From: Saccharofermentans sp.
GTDB taxonomy: Bacteria > Bacillota > Clostridia > Saccharofermentanales > Saccharofermentanaceae
Direction: 5' to 3'
Length of the DNA stretch: 43,338 nucleotides
Assembly: GCA_024684815.1 (NCBI GenBank)
Contig: JAIKWL010000051.1
Location: forward strand, 1 to 43,338
Shown here piece after piece: positions 33,507-41,260 of the stretch. The notes below the pieces were generated by a model, which saw only the letters and a list, made by a program, of their open reading frames with translations, searched no databases and had not been told where the DNA came from. The first letter of the stretch is position 1. The number at the start of each line of letters is the position of its first letter. A program made the translations under genes and the position numbers.

Positions 33507-35852
33507 ATGTCAGCAAAAAGGGGAATTAAGACTATCATAGGAAGTTTCTTCCGCAAGAGAGGACAGATGGGTGCAGAAGCCTCACCTGCAACTTTTCTTA
33601 CGACTGTATTCTTCGTAGTCGCACTCGCCTGCGCGGCTTCCTCTTTGATCCTATGGTGGTTTCCCTATCATCTTTTCAGCGACGAAAAATACAACGTCGT
33701 AGTGGTCAACTGTCCGGATTCATTTAAGGAGTTTAATGAACAGACACAGATCTTCAGAGATCAGGAAGCGGCCGAATACGGAGACCGTTATAACTACTTT
33801 GCCAACTGGCAGCATATGACGATGTTCCAATACAGCTATGACGGTTACGGATGGACTGAGTTTGTCTATAAAGAGACCGACGCATTATATGATTTTGTTA
33901 CTTTCGGTAAGTGGATGCGCGAAAACGATGCTTACCTGACCATCGTTTTCCCGAAAGGATTTGATGAACAGATAAAGCTCCGTCAGGAAGGTCTGACCGA
34001 TGAAAAACCGCAGCTTCTGACTTACTACCGTACGAATTCGATGGAATATACCGATATGAAGAACGGGTTCATTGATGAATACCTCGCGTATTATCAGAGC
34101 AAGATCCGCGCCGATTACGGTCTAAAGATCACATCAGTCTCCGACTCACGCATCACAGACGATCCTATCGCAACTGTTGATAATGCATATGGACTGAAAG
34201 CTTTCAGCGATATGATGGCAAGGACATTCGTACCTATCTTACTTTTTATCATCCTTCTGTATTCTTCAATGAGCACAGGCACGAACGTAATCGCAGGACA
34301 AAAAGAACGCGGAACATTTACGGGGATCCTTCTTACTCCCCAGCCAAGATATTCGATCATAATCGGTTATCTCGGCGGTGTAGTGCTCAAGACCATGATA
34401 CCTGCAGCATTTATCGCCACCATTGCTTCACTTGTAGTAGGACAATACAATTTCGGTGCTATTCTTGCACTGTATCTGTACCTTGTTGTTCTGGAACTCT
34501 TCATCGCAGCGATCACGATCATGATATCTGTCATTAACGATACGGTCGTATCAGCCCAGACAGCATTCCTTCCCATTTTCCTTATCCTTGTGGCTGTTTG
34601 CGTCACATGTATTCAATCAGTCTCCGAAAGAGCCGACTTCTATATGTTCCTTCCTGTCCATGGTCAGTTCTACGGCATAGGCGATCTGCTCACCGGAAAC
34701 CTTAATATCCCCGGGCTTATAATAAGTTCCTTTGCAACAGTCTTCCTTACAGCAATAATAGTTCTCATCACGATCCGTCTTCTTTACAGTGAACGTTACA
34801 CAGTATCAGTCGAGACTGTTGATGCGAAGACTGTCAAGCGCGTTCGTGAAGGCAACAGAAGATCTGCTCTCGATGTTGTCAACAATATCACGGATAATTT
34901 CAGTTATATCGTGACACAGATCTTCTATCCTCTTATAGTGCTTTCTTTCTATCAGTTCATAGCAGTGATCCCCGTTGTTGTCTCTTATATGAGAAAACCC
35001 GAATATTCAGCATATATTCAGGACCTTGCAAATGTAGGGACTATAACCGATATAATAAACAAGACATTTGAGATATTCGGTATCTTTTTCAAAGACCCGC
35101 TCTTCCTTATATCCATGACACTCGGATATACAGCGATCATAGTCACATATTTTATTCATGCAGGAAGAGTATGGAAGATCAAAGGCTTCAGGAATAAAAC
35201 CGGTGCCTGCGGATATCCGCTCTCAAGCGGAAAGCACATCATAGGGCATTACGGGCTCGGCTTCCTTTTCGGATTCCTGATGATGTCTTCTGTAATAGCC
35301 ATCATGGTATTAACAGGTCAGATAACGCTGTCGGGCTTCAGTCTCAAGATATCCGGTATAGGCGTATTCATCTCCAATCTTCTGATGTGGCTTCCACAGG
35401 GTGCATCAGAGGAGCTTATGTTCAGAGGCTTCATGCTCCCGGCATTCTCCAAACGATATAAAGTTGCAGTCGGAGTAATAGTATCATCTCTCCTGTTCTC
35501 TGCATTCCACTCGCTCAACAGCGGATTCACTCCTTTGGCTTCAGTTAACCTTGTGCTCATAGCTGTTCTTTTCGCATTGATATATCTTCTTACGGGAGAT
35601 ATCTGGATGACATCGGCAATGCACACTGCCTGGAACCTGTCTCAGGGCAATATATACGGACTTCAGGTATCCGGTAATGAAGCATCCAATTCGATCGTAA
35701 CGGCACTTTACGACAAGAATGCGGCACCTCTCATCACCGGAGGCTCGTTCGGTCCTGAAGGCGGGCTTGCAACAACTGCGGTGACCTTAATCTGTCTTGT
35801 CGCTGTTACGTTACTGCTGATACGTAAATACAAAAAGACGAAAAGCAACTGA
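33507..35852 (+). CDS. NatB-like permease fused to a CPBP intramembrane protease
   Basis: A 781-residue membrane protein. Residues about 1-470 repeat the NatB layout: an N-terminal helix, a large outer domain and a block of six helices containing AGQKERGTFTGILLTPQPR. Residues about 480-760 add a CPBP (CAAX-protease/bacteriocin-processing) domain with all three metal-binding motifs: EE at 635-636 in EELMFRG, H668 in FSAFH, and H706/N710 in HTAWN. The protease part therefore looks catalytically intact. Such permease-CPBP fusions occur in other Clostridia and bacilli beside NatA. A linked processing-and-export role is inferred. AAAGGAAA precedes the ATG, 15 bases after the ATPase gene. Confidence 0.9.
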   Translation: MSAKRGIKTIIGSFFRKRGQMGAEASPATFLTTVFFVVALACAASSLILWWFPYHLFSDEKYNVVVVNCPDSFKEFNEQTQIFRDQEAAEYGDRYNYFANWQHMTMFQYSYDGYGWTEFVYKETDALYDFVTFGKWMRENDAYLTIVFPKGFDEQIKLRQEGLTDEKPQLLTYYRTNSMEYTDMKNGFIDEYLAYYQSKIRADYGLKITSVSDSRITDDPIATVDNAYGLKAFSDMMARTFVPILLFIILLYSSMSTGTNVIAGQKERGTFTGILLTPQPRYSIIIGYLGGVVLKTMIPAAFIATIASLVVGQYNFGAILALYLYLVVLELFIAAITIMISVINDTVVSAQTAFLPIFLILVAVCVTCIQSVSERADFYMFLPVHGQFYGIGDLLTGNLNIPGLIISSFATVFLTAIIVLITIRLLYSERYTVSVETVDAKTVKRVREGNRRSALDVVNNITDNFSYIVTQIFYPLIVLSFYQFIAVIPVVVSYMRKPEYSAYIQDLANVGTITDIINKTFEIFGIFFKDPLFLISMTLGYTAIIVTYFIHAGRVWKIKGFRNKTGACGYPLSSGKHIIGHYGLGFLFGFLMMSSVIAIMVLTGQITLSGFSLKISGIGVFISNLLMWLPQGASEELMFRGFMLPAFSKRYKVAVGVIVSSLLFSAFHSLNSGFTPLASVNLVLIAVLFALIYLLTGDIWMTSAMHTAWNLSQGNIYGLQVSGNEASNSIVTALYDKNAAPLITGGSFGPEGGLATTAVTLICLVAVTLLLIRKYKKTKSN

Positions 35853-35859
35853 TATCAGA

Positions 35860-36507
35860 TCATTTATTCAAAGTTGCCGGATCGATCAGATCAAGGCTGC
35901 TGTAGATCTGATCGGAAAAAGTCTTTACAGTATCATCAATTGGAGAAAAACCCGATATGATCAGAACGCTGTTCCCTTTCAGATAAACGCCTTTCATCCA
36001 GTCACAATTGCCATCCCTGTTTGCGGATAAGGAATACGTAATGGCATACGCATAACCGCCCTTATATCCGGTCTTGTTCTTATGCTTGGAATCCAGTCCG
36101 GACACATAGGAATCATAATAGGATTTTGCCTGACTCTGCGCCGGGAAGATGAGAAGACAGCAGTCAGTGTCATATATTGCAGTCCCGTAAAACTCCTTTG
36201 CCACAACCACGACCATCTTATTAACGCTTGCCTTCGGATACCAGTCATATCTGTTCAGGTAATTGTCATAAAGAGTCTGGGCTTCCTTATAATCCTTGGA
36301 AATATAGTATCCTGACGGATTTGTAAGCCCCTTAAAGTATTCTATCGCAGTGTTTGCATTCGCAACTGTGCCTATATCCTGTATCCCGAATACTCTGGCT
36401 GTTGTGGCAATATCGTCGACCTCAAAAGGTTTACTGCTCGTGCAGCCGGTAAGCATAGCAGAAACAAAAACCAGAACCGTTAATATGCCGCAGACAGTTT
36501 TCTTCAT
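35860..36507 (-). CDS. Small lipoprotein of unknown function
   Basis: A 215-residue protein starting MKKTVCGILTVLVFVSAMLTGC, a lipoprotein signal peptide with lipobox LTGC and so a lipid-anchored Cys about residue 22. The mature part has no domain I recognise; it contains TTARVFGIQD, a Tyr-rich central part and VLIISGFSPIDD. The longest frame begins 36 codons upstream inside the neighbour; the ATG at 36507 has GGGGGAAT before it. Its stop lies only 7 bases from the convergent CPBP-fusion stop with no hairpin between. Confidence 0.8.
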   Translation of the reverse strand: MKKTVCGILTVLVFVSAMLTGCTSSKPFEVDDIATTARVFGIQDIGTVANANTAIEYFKGLTNPSGYYISKDYKEAQTLYDNYLNRYDWYPKASVNKMVVVVAKEFYGTAIYDTDCCLLIFPAQSQAKSYYDSYVSGLDSKHKNKTGYKGGYAYAITYSLSANRDGNCDWMKGVYLKGNSVLIISGFSPIDDTVKTFSDQIYSSLDLIDPATLNK

Positions 36508-36562
36508 ATAATTCCCCCCACTGGATTTTGAAACCATTTCCGGAAAACAAATAATATAGTGA

Positions 36563-37939
36563 TCAGCTTTCCTCAGCGATCTCCCTTGCAACAAACACTC
36601 CGGAAGCCGAGGCATGTGATAAAGAGTGTGTTACTCCTGATCCGTCGCCTATCACAAACAGTCCGGGATAACGTGTCTCGAGTCTGTTATCGATCGCAAC
36701 CTCCATGTTGTAGAACTTAACCTCAACACCATAGAGCAGTGTGTCATCATTTGCAGTACCCGGAGCGATCTTATCGAGAGCATAGATCATCTCGATGATG
36801 CCGTCTAAGATCCTCTTGGGCAATACGAGTGACAGATCACCCGGAGTAGCCTTAAGAGTAGGCCTTACCGTTGACTCCTCGATCCTTGATGCATTTGATC
36901 TTCTTCCTCTGGTGAGGTCACCGAAACGCTGGACGATAACGCCGCCACCAAGCATATTGGAAAGCCTTGCTATAGACTCGCCGTATCCGTTGGAATCCTT
37001 GAAAGGCTCAGAGAAGTGCTTGGATACGAGAAGTGCAAAGTTGGTATTCTGCGACTGCAGTTCAGGCGCATCAAAACTGTGCCCGTTGACGGTAACGATA
37101 CCGTTAGTGTTCTCGGTAACAACATAACCGTTAGGATTCATACAGAATGTCCTTACCTTATCCTCAAACTTTTCAGTACGGTAAACGATCTTGCTCTCGT
37201 ATAATTCAGATGTCAGATCAGAGAACACGACAGCCGGAAGCTCGACACGGACTCCGATATCCACTCTGTTTGAATAAGTCTCGATATCAAGTTCGGTGCA
37301 GACCTTCTCTATCCATTTGCTGCCGGATCTTCCTACCGATACGATACACTTCTTGCATGTATAGGATTCACCAAGGCATTCGACTTCATATGTCCCGTCT
37401 TCGAGGACCTTCAGATCGCCTACAGGTGAATTGAAAAAGAAATCGACCTTATCTTTGAGTACATTGAAGATATTGCCGAGCACAAGATAATTCTTGTCAG
37501 TACCGAGATGTCTTACGGAAGCATCAAGCAGATGAAGCTTATTCTCAAGGCAGATCTTCTTGAATGAGGATCCTGCAGTCGAATAGAGCTTTGTGCCTTC
37601 TCCTCCGTTTGCAAGATTGATCCCGTCAACATACTTCATGAGTTCAAGGGCTTTCTCCTTGCCGATATGCTCATATAAAGTTCCGCCGAAATCATTGGTT
37701 ATATTGTATTTGCCGTCGGAAAATGCCCCTGCGCCGCCGAAGCCTCGCATGATCGCACATGATTTGCAGTTGATACAGCTCTTGATCTTCTCTCCGTCGA
37801 TCGGGCACTTACGCTCTTCAAGAGGCTTTCCGGCCTCGAAAACGGCAACCTTCAGGTCAGGTCTTAAATTGGTAAGTTCATAAGCCGAGAATATTCCGCC
37901 CGGACCTGCACCGATAATGATCACATCATAATTATTCAT
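36563..37939 (-). CDS. FAD-dependent dehydrogenase of the COG2509 type
   Basis: A 458-residue flavoprotein. Seen: Rossmann motif DVIIIGAGPGGIFSAYEL at residues 5-22, the second dinucleotide segment KKCIVSVGRSGSKWI, and the C-terminal FAD-closing GLFVIGDGSGVTHSLSHASASG. A cysteine cluster (Cys 45, 55, 58, 61) precedes GFGGAGAFSDGKYN; this pattern is typical of the uncharacterised FAD dehydrogenases of COG2509 and could hold a metal or Fe-S centre. The substrate is unknown. ATG at 37939 with AAAGGAG is preferred over a start 7 codons upstream. A good promoter lies 35-62 bases upstream. Confidence 0.88.
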   Translation of the reverse strand: MNNYDVIIIGAGPGGIFSAYELTNLRPDLKVAVFEAGKPLEERKCPIDGEKIKSCINCKSCAIMRGFGGAGAFSDGKYNITNDFGGTLYEHIGKEKALELMKYVDGINLANGGEGTKLYSTAGSSFKKICLENKLHLLDASVRHLGTDKNYLVLGNIFNVLKDKVDFFFNSPVGDLKVLEDGTYEVECLGESYTCKKCIVSVGRSGSKWIEKVCTELDIETYSNRVDIGVRVELPAVVFSDLTSELYESKIVYRTEKFEDKVRTFCMNPNGYVVTENTNGIVTVNGHSFDAPELQSQNTNFALLVSKHFSEPFKDSNGYGESIARLSNMLGGGVIVQRFGDLTRGRRSNASRIEESTVRPTLKATPGDLSLVLPKRILDGIIEMIYALDKIAPGTANDDTLLYGVEVKFYNMEVAIDNRLETRYPGLFVIGDGSGVTHSLSHASASGVFVAREIAEES

Positions 37940-37973
37940 AACAAAAGCTCCTTTACTCAAGGAATATGATTAC

Positions 37974-38001
37974 ATTATAAGTTAAGACAGGTACGTTTCA
38001 A
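37974..38001 (-). promoter_or_regulatory. Promoter of the FAD dehydrogenase gene
   Basis: Minus strand TTGAAA (37996-38001), 16-base spacer, TATAAT (37974-37979). Confidence 0.65.
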
Positions 38002-38006
38002 ATATC

Positions 38007-38378
38007 TTAATTGTCTGCTGTGCTGTCAGGATATTCCCAGAAACCGCCCTTATGAAAATTCTCATTTCCCAAAGGTGCAGCCGTCAGCTTGAAGATGACA
38101 CAGCCGTCAGGGCATACAACAGTCTTTGTATACTTCCCGTCACCGCCGAGATTCTCAAGATCACCGCCGCTTCTTACTGCCTCCATCAGGGGATAGAGCA
38201 TCATCATAGTTTTCGAGCAGATACCGTATCCATCCTGATTGACCGGACAGCCGTATGTGCAGGTGTATCTGTCACCTACTTCCTCTCCGTTGCGGCAGTA
38301 ACGTTCAGTGTGATCGCCGTGAAGAAAGCCGGTAACTTCAACTGTAAATTCATATTCCTCGTCATACCATTTCTTCAT
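38007..38378 (-). CDS. TIGR04076-family small protein
   Basis: A 123-residue protein. Cysteines in RYTCTYGCPVN, GICSKTMMMLYP and VVCPDGCVIF match the layout I know for the TIGR04076 family of small Cys-containing proteins of unknown function. The first residues MKKWYDEEYEFTVEV begin a probable beta strand. AAAGGAG precedes the ATG. Third gene of a tight three-gene row (gaps of 11-12 bases). Confidence 0.78.
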   Translation of the reverse strand: MKKWYDEEYEFTVEVTGFLHGDHTERYCRNGEEVGDRYTCTYGCPVNQDGYGICSKTMMMLYPLMEAVRSGGDLENLGGDGKYTKTVVCPDGCVIFKLTAAPLGNENFHKGGFWEYPDSTADN

Positions 38379-38390
38379 AATGACACTCCT

Positions 38391-38948
38391 TTAACTTAAA
38401 CGGTAAACTTTTTCATCAGGGAGCAAAGCACTGATATCCTTTTGTTCCAGGCGCATGGCATTCAGTTCTTTGACCCGGTCAGTGATATCTGTCAGTTCCA
38501 CGATCCAGTCATTGACATATTCATAAAGGACGTTCCCTCTTATTCCAAGCTGAAGAGATCTGTAAGACAGATTATTGCCGTCTATATCCTTTTCCGGATC
38601 CCATTGGACTCTTACTTCCGATTCCTTAATGAGTTTCTGCCACTCATCCTTCGTCAGGCCGGATTCTTCATAGTAAGTAGAGATAACGGCCTGCTTAACT
38701 GCCTTATCAAAACATTCTCGCTTGATATCTATGGCAAGAACATGCTCCTGATTCTCTTTTGTGCACCATCCGCAGCGGTACATCATCCAAAGAAAGGACG
38801 GTTTTATCCATGTCATCCTGTTCATGCTGAAGCTGCTGCCGAATGTTCCTTTCCTGACTGCTTCACCTGCAATATATGAATTGTATGCCTGATAGACTCT
38901 TATGGTCTTATCCGTATATACCGCTCTTATCTCTTTATATTCGGACAT
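38391..38948 (-). CDS. DUF4291-family protein
   Basis: A 185-residue protein matching DUF4291: EIRAVYTDKTIRVYQAYN at the start, then NRMTWIKPSFLWMMYRCGW and EHVLAIDIKRECFD. The function is unknown; strongly conserved Trp, Arg and Tyr residues suggest an enzyme or binding pocket. It follows the upstream gene by 11 bases and precedes the TIGR04076 gene by 12, so all three share one message. Confidence 0.9.
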   Translation of the reverse strand: MSEYKEIRAVYTDKTIRVYQAYNSYIAGEAVRKGTFGSSFSMNRMTWIKPSFLWMMYRCGWCTKENQEHVLAIDIKRECFDKAVKQAVISTYYEESGLTKDEWQKLIKESEVRVQWDPEKDIDGNNLSYRSLQLGIRGNVLYEYVNDWIVELTDITDRVKELNAMRLEQKDISALLPDEKVYRLS

Positions 38949-38959
38949 ATAAGCCTCTG

Positions 38960-39331
38960 TTAGAAATCGTCGTAGTCTTCCCCGTTGAAGTAATTCTGAT
39001 AGTAAAATACAAAATCAGACATTATCTCTTCCCTGGATCTGGTGTTACCATCGGCAACGCCGCCGTTCTCAAGACTTGTGATCCATTCACTGTCGATCAT
39101 GCATCCGACATCCATATTGATATCGTACTTTGCCTTTTTGATCAAAGGCGCATCCGAAGCATCACCAAGGCAATAAAGATATCCGCATAGTAAACGGATA
39201 TATTCGGAACTGCCTTCCTGGTAATTCTCGATCTCAGACTTTAAAAGGGATACTATAAACCCCTTCGGGATATTCCCGAAATCAAACCCCAGCTCGTTCA
39301 TGAGGTTTTCTGCACGTTGTTCGTTTGTCAT
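38960..39331 (-). CDS. Hypothetical protein, unrecognised
   Basis: A 123-residue acidic soluble protein with no signal peptide or membrane segment. The sequence looks helical (RAENLMNELGFDF, GFIVSLLKSEIENY, SSEYIRLLCGYLYCLGDASDAPLIKKAKYDI) and ends NGEDYDDF. The 'LGDASDAPLI...AKY' stretch has the feel of a helical-repeat unit, but I cannot assign a family. GAGGATAACAGG precedes the ATG. It is the first gene of the row leading to DUF4291 and TIGR04076. Confidence 0.8.
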   Translation of the reverse strand: MTNEQRAENLMNELGFDFGNIPKGFIVSLLKSEIENYQEGSSEYIRLLCGYLYCLGDASDAPLIKKAKYDINMDVGCMIDSEWITSLENGGVADGNTRSREEIMSDFVFYYQNYFNGEDYDDF

Positions 39332-39374
39332 CCTGTTATCCTCATCTTATGTATTTAATTAATCTGTTATCTTC

Positions 39375-39383
39375 AGTATACCA
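39375..39383 (-). promoter_or_regulatory. Extended -10 promoter of the DUF4291 row
   Basis: Minus strand TGGTATACT (TGn plus TATACT), about 45 bases before the ATG at 39331. Confidence 0.4.
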
Positions 39384-39422
39384 ATCAGTTTGGAGTTTAT
39401 TACAGTATTTTCCTTTTTCTGA

Positions 39423-39764
39423 TCAGAGCGAAAACTCTTTTATCACCCTGATCCTTCCTATAATATGACCGTTGAACTCATCCAATTCTTCAGCCGGGAC
39501 CCACAGTTCGGCATGGTGCGCCGCGCCTACCACATGGACTTCATACCGTTTGCAGAATTCATCGTCAACTTCGAATCCGGTAACATATCCTTTATGGTCC
39601 TCGTTATATTTCACATTCCATTTCTCGGCGATCTCTGATGCATATTCCTCATTTAAAACAGGATAAAAGATCGGCTGATCAGGAAGCCTCGGCGGAAACT
39701 TTTTGTATCCGCTTTCTTCGATCAGCTCTAGTTCCTTTGTGCCTACGGGTCTATATAAGATCAT
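39423..39764 (-). CDS. Small conserved protein, possibly of the 'ADP-ribosylation/crystallin J1' label
   Basis: A 113-residue protein (MILYRPVGTKELELIEESG, KFPPRLPDQPIFYPVLN, VDDEFCKRYEVHVVG, LWVPAEELDEFN). It resembles a small conserved group often given the label ADP-ribosylation/crystallin J1 in databases; I doubt that this name reflects its function. No catalytic motif is evident. AAAAGGGGAC precedes the ATG. It is probably a single gene, with 91 bases to the next. Confidence 0.75.
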   Translation of the reverse strand: MILYRPVGTKELELIEESGYKKFPPRLPDQPIFYPVLNEEYASEIAEKWNVKYNEDHKGYVTGFEVDDEFCKRYEVHVVGAAHHAELWVPAEELDEFNGHIIGRIRVIKEFSL

Positions 39765-39843
39765 ACTGTCCCCTTTTATCTGTTTTCGTCAGCCTGTTTT
39801 TTACATTTTATCATTGAAACCATATATTTCTATGATGGTAACA

Positions 39844-39960
39844 TCACACCTTCGTGCAAACACCGGCATAGTTATTTCCTGATAAACGAAGAATTGCCTC
39901 TTTAAGTAACACCGTCACTTTCAGAGACAACTCCTCATCAACAAAGATATAGATTAAATG
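39844..39960 (-). other. Open frame without start codon between two genes, possible gene remnant
   Basis: Between the anti-sigma stop and the gene at 39764 a frame stays open for 38 codons and reads protein-like (IYIFVDEELSLKVTVLLKEA near its start, SGNNYAGVCTKV at its end), but has no good start or ribosome site. A second 22-codon frame starting ATG overlaps its end. It may be a fragment of a lost gene or chance. The remaining bases of 39765-39966 show nothing recognisable. Confidence 0.25.
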
Positions 39961-39966
39961 TTATTT

Positions 39967-40650
39967 TTATCCTTCGTTGCTTATTACCGCACCTTCCGTT
40001 TCAGTTCCGGGAATAATGATGTCGAAAGGAGACGAGCTTATTGCAACTCTGCAGGAATCCTCAACACCTTCATCTGCCAAAGCTTTCTTACACCATTCAG
40101 GGTTTCCTTCCACTTCACTCATAACTCCGATGCATTCTCCGTCAGGATTAAAGAACATCTGACAATTTCCGTGGTTGTCAGGTGTGCCTCCGACACAAAT
40201 AACTATACGGCTTCCGTCAGCAGTCTTCTCCTCATAGCGGTAGTATTCTGTCTCACTGCACTTATCCGTGATCTCGGTCCATTCACCGTCAAGAACAAAA
40301 TAGAGCTTTCCATCCTTATCCTGATCAAAAGCTTCCCCCATATCAGTATAAGTAACTGACAGATGAACTTCTCTGGTAACGATCTCGCCGTTTTCATCAG
40401 TCTCGGCAGTCTCTATGACCTCATAGGTGCGCTCATTATGATTCGAAGTAATATATGAGATCAGATTTCCTGCTGCATTGACAACGATTCCTCTCGTAAA
40501 GGGAACTATCATAATTACTGCAATGGCAGCGGCAACTCCTATGACAGGTCCGAGCCAGGTTGCTTTGGCAGGCTTCTTTTTCATCAGAATAGAGCGCATC
40601 TCACTCTTTCTGTTCTCATCCATTACGACTTTATCAAATGTATCTTTCAT
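39967..40650 (-). CDS. Membrane-anchored anti-sigma-type protein
   Basis: A 227-residue protein directly after the ECF sigma gene. N-terminal about 35 residues are cytosolic and charged (FDKVVMDENRKSEMRSILMKKK); one transmembrane helix follows (VIGVAAAIAVIMIVPF, about 36-52); the rest lies outside, containing TAETDENGEIVTREVHLSV and FNPDGECIGVMSEVEG. There is no zinc-binding ZAS motif. This layout and position suggest the regulator of the sigma factor. ATG at 40650 is chosen because GGAGG at the end of the sigma gene lies 7 bases before it; the two frames overlap or abut by a few bases. Confidence 0.8.
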   Translation of the reverse strand: MKDTFDKVVMDENRKSEMRSILMKKKPAKATWLGPVIGVAAAIAVIMIVPFTRGIVVNAAGNLISYITSNHNERTYEVIETAETDENGEIVTREVHLSVTYTDMGEAFDQDKDGKLYFVLDGEWTEITDKCSETEYYRYEEKTADGSRIVICVGGTPDNHGNCQMFFNPDGECIGVMSEVEGNPEWCKKALADEGVEDSCRVAISSSPFDIIIPGTETEGAVISNEG

Positions 40651-40652
40651 TA

Positions 40653-41126
40653 TCATTCCTCCAATCTGAAACGCAGCTTAGCTTTTCCTCTGTTGATCCT
40701 CATCGCAACAGCAGACTCGGTAAGCTTAAGTATCCGGCTGATCTCCTTATATGAATATCCGGCGTAATAGTGCAGATAGATCGGTATCCGAAGCTGCCGG
40801 TCAAGATTCATCAGTTCATCAAAGACAGCCATATTTCTTTCTGTAAAACCGTCATAATACTGCAGATGCCACTCCTCTGATTCAAGATCCGTACATGATC
40901 TCGTCTCAGATGATTTCAGGTGATCTTTGCATTTGTTCGCCGTCATTGTCATGAGGTAAGCTTTCTCGTTTCTCCTGTCGAAAAACATATGCTTTTCGAG
41001 GAGCTTGGAAAATACATCCTGAACGATATCTTCAGCATCGTGCTTTGAACCGACAAAAGAGACGGCAAATCTGTACAGATCATCCGAGTATTCATCAAAC
41101 AGTCTGATGACGTCTTCGTTTTTCAA
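40653..41126 (-). CDS. ECF-type RNA polymerase sigma factor
   Basis: A 157-residue sigma-70 factor of the ECF type. Region 2: LFDEYSDDLYRFAVSFVGSK then HDAEDIVQDVFSKLLEK and the -10-binding helix KAYLMTMTANKCKDHL. Region 4: IPIYLHYYAGYSYKEISRIL and ESAVAMRINRGKAKLR. The longest frame starts at 41162 and an ATG exists at 41141, but GGAGG (41135-41139) overlaps that ATG and is ideally placed 8 bases before a TTG at 41126, which I take as the start. Co-transcribed with the anti-sigma gene. A class-specific autoregulatory promoter could not be identified in 41127-41260. Confidence 0.9.
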   Translation of the reverse strand: MKNEDVIRLFDEYSDDLYRFAVSFVGSKHDAEDIVQDVFSKLLEKHMFFDRRNEKAYLMTMTANKCKDHLKSSETRSCTDLESEEWHLQYYDGFTERNMAVFDELMNLDRQLRIPIYLHYYAGYSYKEISRILKLTESAVAMRINRGKAKLRFRLEE

Positions 41127-41260
41127 GCCTAAAACCTCCATATCCGTTTTTCGAGATCTCACTATATAAACGAATCAGATAAGGAGTTTCTCACATACCC
41201 CGCAAAAAATATCATGTGATGTCTGAAAATGCGGAAATAATGCCTTTCGTTTGATCCGGA

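Noticed and set aside
41190..41235. CCGCA/TGCGG hairpin after the membrane protein gene
   Set aside because: Five-bp stem with a 25-base loop is not convincing as a terminator.
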